Of a stretch of DNA of 64,000 nt, positions 45,538 through 56,415 are shown in pieces. How positions within the stretch are numbered: the first letter of the stretch is position 1; each line of letters begins with the position of its first letter. This DNA comes from Methylotenera sp. (GTDB taxonomy: Bacteria; Pseudomonadota; Gammaproteobacteria; Burkholderiales; Methylophilaceae): assembly GCA_030652995.1 (NCBI GenBank), contig JAUSAG010000017.1:1-64000 (forward strand), written 5' to 3'. The notes beneath the pieces were generated by a model that did not search any database, was not told the DNA's origin, and was given only the letters and a program-made list of their open reading frames with translations. The position numbers and the translations under genes are program-made.

Positions 45538-45897
45538 ATGCCTAGAGTAAAACGTGGTGTCATTGCTCGCGCTAGACACAAAAAAGTATTAAAAGCCGCT
45601 AAGGGTTACCGCGGTCGTCGTAAAAACGTTTACCGCGTTGCTAAGCAAGCGGTAATGAAAGCTGGTCAATATGCTTACCGTGACCGTCGTCAAAAGAAAC
45701 GTCAATTCCGTACCTTGTGGATCGCGCGTATTAACGCAGGTGCACGTGAGTTGGGTTTAACTTACAGCCGCTTCATGAATGGCTTGAAAAAAGCTTCAAT
45801 TGAAGTCGATCGTAAAGTATTGGCTGACTTAGCTGTATTTGATAAAGTAGCATTTGCAAAATTTGTAGAATTAGCAAAAGCTGGTTTAGCGGCTTAA
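45538..45897 (+). CDS. rplT: 50S ribosomal protein L20
   Basis: The 119-residue protein binds 23S rRNA early in 50S assembly. It has the long basic N-terminal arm (Pro-Arg-Val-Lys-Arg-Gly-Val to Lys-Gly-Tyr-Arg-Gly-Arg-Arg-Lys) and the conserved Leu-Trp-Ile-Ala-Arg-Ile-Asn-Ala. AAGGAG precedes it. A strong terminator follows its stop. Confidence 0.97.
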   Translation: MPRVKRGVIARARHKKVLKAAKGYRGRRKNVYRVAKQAVMKAGQYAYRDRRQKKRQFRTLWIARINAGARELGLTYSRFMNGLKKASIEVDRKVLADLAVFDKVAFAKFVELAKAGLAA

Positions 45898-45940
45898 GTA
45901 TTAACGCAGGTATTTTCAAACTTATTGTTAAGTTTGAGTG

Positions 45941-45968
45941 AAAAAAGAGGCTTCGGCCTCTTTTTTTT
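45941..45968 (+). terminator. Strong Rho-independent terminator after rplT
   Basis: AAAAAAGAGGC and GCCTCTTTTTT pair around a TTCG tetraloop, followed by T residues. Because of the A-tract on the other side it could work in both directions. pheS probably has its own promoter. Confidence 0.9.
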
Positions 45969-46033
45969 ACTGTAAAATTCAAAGTCTAAATTTTATATGT
46001 AAATCAATGCATTATAAGAGTGGTTCTGGTTAA

Positions 46034-47086
<1,053 letters not shown>

Positions 47087-47091
47087 GGTTT

Positions 47092-47172
47092 CCCTTCGAT
47101 AGGCTCAGGGAACGCCTTCGACAGGCTCAGTGAGCAACGCGCTGCGTTCCATTCCCTGAGCCTGTCGAAGGG
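47092..47172. repeat. Palindromic intergenic repeat between pheS and pheT
   Basis: CCCTTCGATAGGCTCAGGGAACG on the left and its inverted partner ending CCCTGAGCCTGTCGAAGGG on the right, with a further CCTTCGACAGGCTCAG copy between (47105-47120). The CTTCGACAGGCTCAG core is a widely dispersed bacterial palindrome. It lies within an otherwise tight operon. Confidence 0.75.
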
Positions 47173-47211
47173 CAATTCGTTCAACATTACAATTAAGGTC
47201 ACAACAGCAAT

Positions 47212-49581
47212 ATGCAATTTTCTGAAAATTGGTTACGTAGTTTAGTCAATACTGACTTAGACAGTCCGGCGCTAAGTCACGCTTTAACAATGGCGGGGCT
47301 TGAGGTTGAAGACATGCAGCCTGTTGCTACTGCATTTAGCAAAGTGGTTGTGGCTAAAATTATCTCGGCCGAGAAACACCCGGATGCCGACCGCTTGCAA
47401 GTTTGTAAAGTGGATGTGGGCTTGCCCGAGCCGTTGCAAATTGTATGTGGTGCACCGAACGCACGTGCAGGTTTAGTTGCGCCTTGTGCCATGGTGGGTG
47501 CAGAGTTGCCTGGGTTTTCTATCAAACAAGCCAAAGTGCGCGGCATAGAGTCGTTCGGCATGATGTGTTCTTCTAAAGAGCTGGGTTTGAGTGCTGAAGC
47601 TACAGGATTATTAGAACTAGATAGCGATGCCTTAATAGGCCAAGATATTCGTCAATATTTGGATTTGGATGACCATCTTTTAACACTTAAGCTCACGCCA
47701 AATCGTAGTGATTGTTTAAGCCTCACAGGTATTGCGCGTGATGTAGCTGCGATTACAGGCGCTACTGCACGTTTTGAAGTGATTTTACCTGCGGCAGTAG
47801 AGCTCTCGCTACGTAAAGCTGTTGTGGTGACAGACCCGTTAGCTTGCCCACGCTATTGTGGCCGTTTAATCAGCGGCATTAACGCTCAAGCGAGTACGCC
47901 AGCATGGATGGTTAAACGTTTAGAACGTAGCGGCTTGCGTAGCATTAGTGCTGTCGTTGATATTACTAACTATGTGCTGTTAGCGCTGGGTCAGCCGATG
48001 CATGCGTTTGACGCAGCCAAATTGAGCGGTGATTTAAGCGTGCGCTTCGCTAACACCGGAGAGTCGCTCAGTTTGTTGAATGATCAAGCCATACAACTTA
48101 AAACCGATGATTTAGTCATTGCCGATGCACAGGGTGCAATTGCCTTGGCTGGCATTATGGGCGGCAAGCCAACAGCTGTGAGCGATGAAACAACCGATGT
48201 ATTCTTGGAGAGTGCGTTCTTTGTACCGTCTGTCATCGCAGGCAAGGCACGTAGGCTCGGGTTGAGTACAGATTCATCTTACCGTTTTGAGCGCGGTGTC
48301 GATTTTGGTAATACACGCAATGCGATTGAATACGCTACAACGCTAATACAGCAAATTTGTGGTGGTAAAGCTGGGGATGTCACTGAAGTGATTGGCACAT
48401 TGCCTGCGCGTCAACCGGTAAGGCTAAGACTGGCAAGATTAGCATCCGTATTGGGTATTGCATTTGAGCAGCCAAAAGTAGCACAACTGCTTACGCAGCT
48501 TGGTTTTTCGTTTAGTGTGGATGAAGACGTATTTACTGTCACGCCACCTAGTTATCGCTTTGATATTGCGATTGAAGAAGACTTAATTGAAGAAATTGCA
48601 CGATTGCACGGCTATGATCATATTCCTGCAACGCCACCAGTTGTAACACTAAACATGCTGGAGGTGCCTGAGCAGCAGTTGCATTTGAATCAATTGCGTG
48701 ATGGATTGGTATTTGCGGGCTATCAAGAGGTAGTGACTTACAGTTTTGTTGATGAAAGCTGGGAGCGTGATTTATTAGGTAACCGCGCACCGATTAAGCT
48801 TAAAAACCCAATTGCGAGCAACTTGAGCGTAATGCGTAGTAGCTTATGGGGCGGTTTGTTAGATACCTTAAGTTACAACCTGAATCGTAAGCAAGAGCGT
48901 GCTAGTTTGTTTGAAATCGGCGCGGTATATCATCAAGAGGCCGGTGTGTATCATGAGTCAACACGAATTTCTGGTTTAGCCTACGGTAGCGCAAAACCAG
49001 AGCAGTGGGCTGAGAGCAATAAAGAAGTCGATTTTTTTGATGTAAAAGCGCATGTAGAAGTCTTACTTGGTGCTACCCATATGGGTAGGCAGCTAGTTTA
49101 CGAAAAAGCCGAGCATAGCGCACTGCACCCAGGCCAATCAGCGCGGATTTTACTTGATGGCAAAGACATTGGATGGTTAGGTAAGTTACATCCGAAATGG
49201 CAGCAACAATACGATTTTGCCAAGAGTACTTTTTTGTTTGAAATGGACGCGGATGCTTTGTTAAGTCGGCATTTACCCGCTTATCAAGAGGTTTCAAAAC
49301 TGCTACCGGTACGTCGTGATTTGGCCATTGTTTTGGATGAAAATACTGCCGTAGAAACAGTATTAAGTGCCGTTAAAAAAGCCAACATACCACTGATAAA
49401 AGAGGTGGCTTTATTTGATTTATACCAAGGTAAAGGGGTCGCAGAAAGCAAAAAAAGCCTTGCATTATCAGTACTTATGCATGATACTCAAAAAACTTTG
49501 ACTGATGTTGAAGCCGATACAGCCATTGCTAATCTGCTACAATTATTGCAAATCAATTTTGATGCGACGCTGAGAAATTAA
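47212..49581 (+). CDS. pheT: Phenylalanine-tRNA ligase beta subunit
   Basis: The 789-residue subunit has an N-terminal tRNA-binding OB domain (Ile-Ser-Ala-Glu-Lys-His-Pro-Asp-Ala-Asp-Arg-Leu, about 52-63). The B3/B4 editing domain, the B5 domain and the catalytic-like core follow, and a C-terminal FDX-ACB anticodon domain ends the protein (Pro-Val-Arg-Arg-Asp-Leu-Ala, about 701-707). All are in normal order and length. Confidence 0.97.
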   Translation: MQFSENWLRSLVNTDLDSPALSHALTMAGLEVEDMQPVATAFSKVVVAKIISAEKHPDADRLQVCKVDVGLPEPLQIVCGAPNARAGLVAPCAMVGAELPGFSIKQAKVRGIESFGMMCSSKELGLSAEATGLLELDSDALIGQDIRQYLDLDDHLLTLKLTPNRSDCLSLTGIARDVAAITGATARFEVILPAAVELSLRKAVVVTDPLACPRYCGRLISGINAQASTPAWMVKRLERSGLRSISAVVDITNYVLLALGQPMHAFDAAKLSGDLSVRFANTGESLSLLNDQAIQLKTDDLVIADAQGAIALAGIMGGKPTAVSDETTDVFLESAFFVPSVIAGKARRLGLSTDSSYRFERGVDFGNTRNAIEYATTLIQQICGGKAGDVTEVIGTLPARQPVRLRLARLASVLGIAFEQPKVAQLLTQLGFSFSVDEDVFTVTPPSYRFDIAIEEDLIEEIARLHGYDHIPATPPVVTLNMLEVPEQQLHLNQLRDGLVFAGYQEVVTYSFVDESWERDLLGNRAPIKLKNPIASNLSVMRSSLWGGLLDTLSYNLNRKQERASLFEIGAVYHQEAGVYHESTRISGLAYGSAKPEQWAESNKEVDFFDVKAHVEVLLGATHMGRQLVYEKAEHSALHPGQSARILLDGKDIGWLGKLHPKWQQQYDFAKSTFLFEMDADALLSRHLPAYQEVSKLLPVRRDLAIVLDENTAVETVLSAVKKANIPLIKEVALFDLYQGKGVAESKKSLALSVLMHDTQKTLTDVEADTAIANLLQLLQINFDATLRN

Positions 49582-49689
49582 CTACTTAAAAAAAACCAGT
49601 ACGGCATTTAATTTCGCTAAAATTTTAAGTTAAAAAATGTCTGTACATGATAAAAGCGATTAACAGCTTTAAATGAAATGGGAGTGTGT

Positions 49690-49983
49690 ATGACTTTAAC
49701 AAAAGCTGAACTTGCAGATTTACTCTATGAGCAAGTTGGGTTAAATAAACGTGAAGCCAAAGATATGGTGGAAGCATTCTTTGAAGAAGTGCGAATTGCG
49801 TTAGAGGCAGGCGATAGCGTTAAACTATCTGGTTTTGGTAATTTTGAATTACGTAAAAAGTCTGAGCGCCCAGGACGCAACCCTAAAACTGGTGAAGAAA
49901 TACCCATTACCGCACGCCGGGTGGTTACTTTTCATGCCAGCCAAAAGCTAAAAAGTAAGGTAGATGCCAACTACGCGAGCTAA
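49690..49983 (+). CDS. ihfA: Integration host factor alpha subunit
   Basis: The 97-residue HU-family DNA-bending protein starts Met-Thr-Leu-Thr-Lys-Ala-Glu at ATG 49690, with GGGAG 6-10 bases upstream; an in-frame ATG four codons earlier is rejected. It has the Gly-Arg-Asn-Pro-Lys-Thr-Gly-Glu beta-arm that inserts Pro into DNA. It follows pheT as in E. coli, and the merR-type gene follows after 64 bases. Confidence 0.95.
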   Translation: MTLTKAELADLLYEQVGLNKREAKDMVEAFFEEVRIALEAGDSVKLSGFGNFELRKKSERPGRNPKTGEEIPITARRVVTFHASQKLKSKVDANYAS

Positions 49984-50047
49984 ACATAATGCGCGTGTTG
50001 CATTTTTTTCTTAAAGCATTAGCAATAAAAGTGAGAAAGCCGTCAGT

Positions 50048-50503
50048 ATGAATGAGCAGTTCGCCAAGGTGCAGTTGCCACCCATTCCAGCAAAGCGTTA
50101 TTTTACGATAGGTGAAATGAGCGAGCTTTGCGGGGTTAAGGCGCACGTGCTCAGATACTGGGAGCAAGAGTTTACACAGCTCAAACCAGTTAAACGTCGC
50201 GGTAACCGTCGCTATTATCAGCACCATGAAGTCTTGCTGATTCGTCGTATTCGAGAGTTATTGTACGAGGAAGGCTTTACTATCAGTGGCGCGAGGAATC
50301 GCTTAGATCATCCAGAATCTCATGACTCAAAAGTTGAAAAGTTGGCAATAGCCAGCGGTATGAATGATTCAGAAGCACAGCTGAAACCAACCCCAACCCA
50401 AGCTAAATTAACATTATCAACCGTTGAAACTGGTGCCTTTGATTTTGCGGCAGTTAAAACAGAGTTGCGTCAAATTTTAAATTTATTGCACCCAAATTTA
50501 TAG
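50048..50503 (+). CDS. MerR family transcriptional regulator
   Basis: The 151-residue protein has an N-terminal MerR helix-turn-helix (Tyr-Phe-Thr-Ile-Gly-Glu-Met-Ser-Glu-Leu-Cys, then Val-Leu-Arg-Tyr-Trp-Glu, about 19-43) and an Arg-Arg-Gly-Asn-Arg-Arg-Tyr-Tyr wing. No C-terminal metal-binding cysteines are visible. This gene routinely follows ihfA in proteobacteria; its signal is unknown. Confidence 0.88.
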   Translation: MNEQFAKVQLPPIPAKRYFTIGEMSELCGVKAHVLRYWEQEFTQLKPVKRRGNRRYYQHHEVLLIRRIRELLYEEGFTISGARNRLDHPESHDSKVEKLAIASGMNDSEAQLKPTPTQAKLTLSTVETGAFDFAAVKTELRQILNLLHPNL

Positions 50504-50596
50504 TCTTCGTGGTTTTTATTTACTGCGCAATTTATAGGTCATAAGTTTTTGCGCTATAATGCACGCCTGTTGCAAGCATTTATTGTAACAACGGTT

Positions 50597-50673
50597 CGGG
50601 GCATAGCGCAGCCTGGTAGCGTACATGCCTGGGGGGCATGGGGTCGCAAGTTCGAATCTTGCTGTCCCGACCA
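50597..50673 (+). tRNA. tRNA-Pro (anticodon GGG)
   Basis: A 77-nt tRNA with acceptor CGGGGCA/TGTCCCG, anticodon stem CATGC/GCATG, anticodon GGG at 50631-50633, T-arm with GTTCGAATC, and encoded CCA. Confidence 0.95.
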
Positions 50674-50693
50674 TAAAAACGTTGTAAACAATC

Positions 50694-50724
50694 AAGTCGG
50701 CCATGTGCTGGCTTTTTTGTTTTT
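50694..50724 (+). terminator. Terminator of tRNA-Pro
   Basis: AAGTCGGC (50694-50701) pairs with GCTGGCTT (50707-50714) with two wobbles, followed by T residues. Confidence 0.65.
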
Positions 50725-51058
50725 CGCCCTTACTAACCCCGCCAAGTTTAATAAACATCCTCAAAGCGTGGAATTGAGCTAATTATCACGATGATTTATG
50801 GGCTTTATCTTTGAATAGATGATGTATATTGCTACCTTTGCTGATTTAATTAGTTAAACCCAGATTTTTCAATAGGTAGATTTACCGTCCTATGCGAATG
50901 CTAGCGATCGATTTTTGGTCATTTTTGTAGCTTAATCGTTGTCCATAGCTCGCTATGAACTTCTCGTAAGCCACAAAACAGTCTCAATATCTCCTCAGCA
51001 TCGTTTCGCGTCCTAATGGATAATACGGGTTGTAAAGTTAACGCTTAATAGGATTTTT
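50725..51058. other. Intergenic stretch upstream of the YcgR-like gene
   Basis: No ORF is convincing. A two-part dyad lies at 50923-50978: an outer TTTTGTAGCTTA/TAAGCCACAAAA (one mismatch) and an inner perfect CATAGC/GCTATG at 50944-50957. The rest is unremarkable AT-rich DNA. Confidence 0.5.
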
Positions 51059-51820
51059 ATGGAACACGCCACGCATACGCATGATGAAGAGCAGTACATT
51101 GTGCATAACCCTAAAGAGGTCATGCAAATTTTAACTAATTTGGTGAAGCAAAAAGCGATGCTTAAAGTTTCATTCAATCAGGGGCTGGATGAGTATCTCA
51201 CCACTGTGATTGCAATTGATACAAAAAATCACGCAGTGCATCTGGATATTGGCCGCGATGATGACTTTAACCTTAGATTATTGGCAAGCCGGCGAGTACT
51301 TTTTGTTAAAGATGAAGGCATTAGAATTAAATGGACGAGTACACACGTCACTGAGGTCACGTTGAAAGATGGTAAGGCCATTAGGATTGCGCTGCCTCAA
51401 GATTTAATTCGACTACAGCGCCGTGAATTTTTTCGCTTTACTACACCGATTGTTAACCCTGTACCATGCGTTATCCCTAAACCAAATGAAGCCAATCCTG
51501 AAGAGGTGGGTACACTTGATTTTACTTTGCTTGATGTCAGTTTGGGTGGGGTTGGTGTCTTGGTGGCAGGTGAGTTAGACGTGGCGCTGGTGATTGGTGC
51601 AACTTTTAATCACTGCAAAATCAGTTTTCCAGAAGTTGGTATGACTGATGTTACGCTACAAGTAAAAAACATCACAGAATTGCCCGCAAAAGACGGTGCA
51701 TTAAAGCATCGAGTCGGCTTTCAGTACATTACACCATCACGCGGCAATGAAGGGCTCATTAATCGCTATGCCTTTATTTTAGAGCGCCAGGCGATAGCGC
51801 TGGTTAATGGGGCTGGATAA
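51059..51820 (+). CDS. YcgR-like PilZ-domain protein (cyclic-di-GMP receptor)
   Basis: The 253-residue cytosolic protein has an N-terminal YcgR domain (about 15-110). A PilZ domain follows with the c-di-GMP motifs Gln-Arg-Arg-Glu-Phe-Phe-Arg (about 121-127) and Asp-Val-Ser-Leu-Gly-Gly (about 160-165). YcgR acts as a c-di-GMP-dependent brake on flagellar motors, but no flagellar genes are nearby. The ribosome site is weak. A 16-bp hairpin that includes the stop codon ends the gene. Confidence 0.85.
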   Translation: MEHATHTHDEEQYIVHNPKEVMQILTNLVKQKAMLKVSFNQGLDEYLTTVIAIDTKNHAVHLDIGRDDDFNLRLLASRRVLFVKDEGIRIKWTSTHVTEVTLKDGKAIRIALPQDLIRLQRREFFRFTTPIVNPVPCVIPKPNEANPEEVGTLDFTLLDVSLGGVGVLVAGELDVALVIGATFNHCKISFPEVGMTDVTLQVKNITELPAKDGALKHRVGFQYITPSRGNEGLINRYAFILERQAIALVNGAG

Positions 51821-51854
51821 TCCAGCCTTTCTAAGTGTGAAAGGCTGGATTATC
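51816..51854. terminator. Perfect 16-bp hairpin spanning the YcgR-like stop codon
   Basis: GATAATCCAGCCTTTC (51816-51831) and GAAAGGCTGGATTATC (51839-51854) are exact inverted copies around a 7-base loop, with the TAA stop in the left arm. No T-tract follows, but it lies between convergent genes and could terminate both. Confidence 0.6.
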
Positions 51855-51927
51855 CTGCAAAAAGCAAGTAGCCCACGAAATGGTGTAAGCAGGCATTTCA
51901 ACACTTCGTGGATAGTAAGCCTAAAGG

Positions 51928-53142
51928 TTAGATTCCCAATGACTCAGCCCAAGCTAAAGCGGCAATGTGGCATTTATTCACCTTGTTAGCATCGTATTGT
52001 AGTAACTCCGCAAGCTCTAATATGCGTTTGCTGTCGGCGCTTTCACAGGCTTCGGTAAGCTGTAAGAATGGGCCGTAAATGCCTTCACGTGTAAGTAGTG
52101 CTTCAGCGACGGTTTCAGGTAGTTGAATTTTTTCTAGAATATCTTCCATAGGCATTTTTAAAATTGCATCAAGCAGTGAAAATACGCCGACAATAAATAA
52201 ATTATCGCGATCATGTTTCTCAAAATAACTTTCACCTAACAACTCTGTGAGGCGCCCACGGGTGATGGAGGTTTTCATCAAGGCCGATGGCGTTGAGTTT
52301 TCGCCCGCCGTGACCATTAGCAGCGTGAGCCAGCGATATAGTTGCTTGGTGCCCAAAATGGTAAGGGCATGTTTAATTGATTGAATTTCACATGAGAGGC
52401 CAAAGCCGACGGAGTTAATGTAACGCAGTAGTTTAAATGACAGAGCGGCGTCACGCTTAAAGCCAGTTTCGATTTTGGCATTATCTTCATCTTGGCTCAC
52501 CATGTTGAGTAAGTTTAATACACTGTCGAACGATGGGTTGATAACTTTTGCGGTAAAGGTTTCGGGGTGTGCAAAGAAATAGCCTTGAAAGCGTTGAAAG
52601 CCAATTTTTTTATAATTCTCAAATTGCTCATGGGTTTCAATTTTTTCAGCAACAAATTTGATTGAAGGTGAGTAGTATTGATGAAATACTTTCTCAGCTT
52701 CAGTAACGGTAATGCTCAGTGTGTCAATTTTAATGTAATCAGCATATTCAATCAGTGGCTGTAATCCGGCGTGCGATTGTGGATTATCTAGCGCAATTTT
52801 AAAGCCTAGCTCACGTAATGCTTGGCAGCGTTCAACTATTAAGTCAGTGGCGACTACCCCTTTTAACACTTCAAGCACAGTGCGCTGAGGCGGCATGAGC
52901 TCTAAAAATTCACTCATCAGCATGGATTCATTGACGTTGATGAATGCAAATTTGTCGCCTAATAGCCATTGCGCATCCATGTCACCTAATGTGTTTGTCA
53001 GCACATTTGAACATGCTTTAATATCATCCTCGAATACTGCGCTTAGTGCCTCCGCGCTGTGTCTAAATAAAAGCTCATAGCCGATAATATGTTCTTTAAC
53101 ATCTAGGATAGGCTGGCGCCCAATAAATACTTGATCTTCCAT
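51928..53142 (-). CDS. EAL-HDOD signalling protein (YuxH-like, probably inactive EAL)
   Basis: The 404-residue protein has an N-terminal EAL-like domain (about 5-205) and a HDOD domain (about 200-385). The EAL motif is Glu-Leu-Leu-Phe-Arg, the usual double Asp of the DDFGTG loop is reduced to Asp-Asn-Pro-Gln, and the metal set is incomplete, so phosphodiesterase activity is unlikely. Such proteins bind partners or regulate second-messenger output. It faces the YcgR-like gene, so both may touch c-di-GMP signalling; this link is inference. Confidence 0.85.
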   Translation of the reverse strand: MEDQVFIGRQPILDVKEHIIGYELLFRHSAEALSAVFEDDIKACSNVLTNTLGDMDAQWLLGDKFAFINVNESMLMSEFLELMPPQRTVLEVLKGVVATDLIVERCQALRELGFKIALDNPQSHAGLQPLIEYADYIKIDTLSITVTEAEKVFHQYYSPSIKFVAEKIETHEQFENYKKIGFQRFQGYFFAHPETFTAKVINPSFDSVLNLLNMVSQDEDNAKIETGFKRDAALSFKLLRYINSVGFGLSCEIQSIKHALTILGTKQLYRWLTLLMVTAGENSTPSALMKTSITRGRLTELLGESYFEKHDRDNLFIVGVFSLLDAILKMPMEDILEKIQLPETVAEALLTREGIYGPFLQLTEACESADSKRILELAELLQYDANKVNKCHIAALAWAESLGI

Positions 53143-53405
53143 TTTTCTAGCTCTCAGAGTTTTAGTGTCGATTGGGTTGGTCTGGCGATTTTTAGCTGAA
53201 ACTAAAACAAATTAAATAATTAAACGTAGCATTTATAGAGTGACTTATTATTACGTTAATTATCGCATTGCTTCGAGATATTTTACCTTAGAGTTGCGTG
53301 ATGAGTTGCATTTCTCAAGTGTTAAAAACAAAATTCCCATCATAGAGTAGTTGTTGAGTTCATCAACATCATTTATATTGTCTTAAATGACTTAACGAAG
53401 AGTAA

Positions 53406-55064
<1,659 letters not shown>

Positions 55065-55154
55065 TGGCACCTCTATTTATTCAACTTTCGTCGCCTGACT
55101 TCTTTGCTCAAAAAAAATTACTCATTACATATCAGACAGATGCCGTGTCATAAT

Positions 55155-55184
55155 TTTTCGTTTTCGTTTTCGTTTTCGTTTTCG
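55155..55184. repeat. Tandem hexamer repeat (TTTTCG) x5
   Basis: Five exact copies of TTTTCG run from 55155 to 55184 in the intergenic DNA between pgm and the protease gene, downstream of both converging genes. It is a simple sequence repeat that could vary in copy number. Confidence 0.9.
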
Positions 55185-55280
55185 CCTTGTCTTGCTTATC
55201 GCACCAATCTTGTAGCTTTAGCTGCTTAGATTGGTGGGGATGCCATTTACGGGTAGAAATTAGAATAAATATAGATGCCC

Positions 55281-55757
55281 TTAATTTTCAATTTGTTTGA
55301 TGGTCATTTCGCCCTTATAAAGCCGCACATCCATCCGACCCAAAAATGACATGCCAAGTAATACGTCTCCATCTAATCCCGGAGCAATCATGGCGGCAAC
55401 ATTGTTGGCACTAACGCCGCCTATTTGCACTGACTCCAAGCGCACCATATAACCGATGCTATTGCCATTTGCTGTGTTGGTGCGTATGGCATTGATGCTT
55501 TTTAGTTTGAGTTTATCAGCAACGTTTTGCGATATTGCCACACCCGTTGCGCCCGTATCAACTAACACGTTGACTTTTTGACCGTTAATCAAGGCTTCAC
55601 TTCGGTAGTGGCCATCTAAACCACGTTTTAATACAACTGCACTGCCATCGCCCAAGCGGTTTAATTTGTTGGGGTTTTGGATGTTATCAGCCAGGTAGTA
55701 AATTAACCCTGCCAGCGCAAGCCAAACCAAGATGGAAAAAAAAGTGTTTTTAGGCAT
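55281..55757 (-). CDS. Retropepsin-like aspartic protease, membrane-anchored
   Basis: The 158-residue protein has one N-terminal membrane helix (about 5-23), then a retropepsin-like domain. The catalytic motif is Val-Asp-Thr-Gly-Ala-Thr-Gly-Val (about 67-74), and a Leu-Leu-Gly-Met-Ser-Phe-Leu-Gly flap-like block lies near 133-140. It fits the TIGR02281-type clan AA family of proteobacteria. Single-domain members are expected to work as dimers, facing the periplasm. iscX lies 47 bases upstream on the same strand. Confidence 0.8.
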   Translation of the reverse strand: MPKNTFFSILVWLALAGLIYYLADNIQNPNKLNRLGDGSAVVLKRGLDGHYRSEALINGQKVNVLVDTGATGVAISQNVADKLKLKSINAIRTNTANGNSIGYMVRLESVQIGGVSANNVAAMIAPGLDGDVLLGMSFLGRMDVRLYKGEMTIKQIEN

Positions 55758-55804
55758 GTTTAATCACTTCGGGATGAATTTCCCCTAGCTTGTGAAGAGG
55801 CGCT

Positions 55805-55999
55805 TTATTCCGACTCGTCTATCCAGGCGAGTTGTATTGCCTCTAAAATCCGTTCACCGCATTTTTCAGAGACGTCATCAAAACCTTCTAAATCGAGTAC
55901 CCACTGCATTAGATCGGTAAAGCGGATGGATTTTGGATCAATCTCTGGGTGCTTATCATATAACGCTTCAGCGATAGCTTGGCTTTCGGTCCATTTCAT
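55805..55999 (-). CDS. iscX: IscX (YfhJ) iron-sulfur cluster assembly regulator
   Basis: The 64-residue acidic protein matches IscX: Met-Lys-Trp-Thr-Glu-Ser at the start, then Ala-Glu-Ala-Leu-Tyr, Asp-Pro-Lys-Ser-Ile-Arg-Phe-Thr-Asp-Leu and Trp-Val-Leu. It modulates IscS activity with frataxin in E. coli. The start at 55999 is chosen because the family begins there and AAGGA lies about 10 bases upstream; the longer frame to 56116 adds 39 unrelated residues. It is isolated here, with no isc genes nearby. Confidence 0.9.
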   Translation of the reverse strand: MKWTESQAIAEALYDKHPEIDPKSIRFTDLMQWVLDLEGFDDVSEKCGERILEAIQLAWIDESE

Positions 56000-56100
56000 A
56001 TTAAGCGTGTCCTTATTTTTTAAGGATTTTATTATAGCCTTGTAGTTTAAAATGATGCAAAAAAATGAAACACGTAGGGCTGGCCAGCGTGAAGTATCAG

Positions 56101-56138
56101 ACAAAAAAACCCGCAACTCTTTTGAGGAGATTGCGGGT
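56101..56138 (-). terminator. Rho-independent terminator of an orphan minus-strand transcript
   Basis: Read on the minus strand, ACCCGCAA (56138-56131) pairs with TTGCGGGT (56116-56109), with an inner CTC/GAG helix, then seven T residues (56109-56103). No minus-strand gene lies to its right before glyA. Confidence 0.8.
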
Positions 56139-56165
56139 AAGAGAGCACAATTGGAGATATGCTTA
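56102..56165 (-). ncRNA. Candidate small RNA (about 64 nt) between iscX and glyA
   Basis: A sigma-54-type promoter and a terminator are correctly spaced and oriented, with no start codon or ribosome site between them. The predicted RNA has an unpaired 5' half with AUCUCC and CUCUCUU stretches and a terminator hairpin with a UCUC bulge. These could pair with Shine-Dalgarno sequences of target mRNAs. I recognise no known RNA family. The call is inference from promoter and terminator. Confidence 0.55.
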
Positions 56166-56172
56166 GTAAACT

Positions 56173-56193
56173 ATATGCAAATTGAGTGCCAAT
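56173..56193 (-). promoter_or_regulatory. Sigma-54 (-24/-12) promoter on the minus strand
   Basis: Reading leftward, TTGGCAC and TTGCAT lie at the exact spacing: GG at 56190-56189 (-25/-24) and GC at 56178-56177 (-13/-12), 12 bp apart. Only the G after TGGCAC differs from consensus. Transcription should start near 56165. Upstream dyads (56255-56267 and 56300-56349) are at enhancer-like distances. Confidence 0.7.
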
Positions 56194-56299
56194 TAAATAA
56201 CTCATATTATTCAATGGGTTGATATTTTTAGGTGAACGTTGCTGCTTTGAAATCAACCAGATTGGTTAATTTCAGCCACCAATTTGTACTTAGGGTTGA

Positions 56300-56349
56300 G
56301 GTTAAGGTGCTTTTTAGGCAAAAACATATTGGCATGTCGTGCCTTAACC
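56300..56349. repeat. Inverted repeat in the glyA upstream region
   Basis: GGTTAAGG (56300-56307) and CCTTAACC (56342-56349) are exact inverted copies around 34 bases. It lies upstream of the likely glyA promoter and about 160 bp from the minus-strand transcription start. A smaller dyad, AACCA-GAT-TGGTT, is at 56255-56267. Confidence 0.5.
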
Positions 56350-56415
56350 TTGCTGAATTGACGTGGTAAAATGCATGCTATTCTTTTTATTTAAATATCT
56401 GGAAAACTAAACATC

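Noticed and set aside
55141-55190. CRISPR-like array
   Set aside because: The repeats are contiguous hexamers without spacers. No CRISPR array or cas gene is visible anywhere in the window.
56000-56116. Longer N-terminus for IscX
   Set aside because: The family begins at the Met-Lys-Trp-Thr-Glu motif at 55999, and the extra 39 residues run over the small-RNA terminator.
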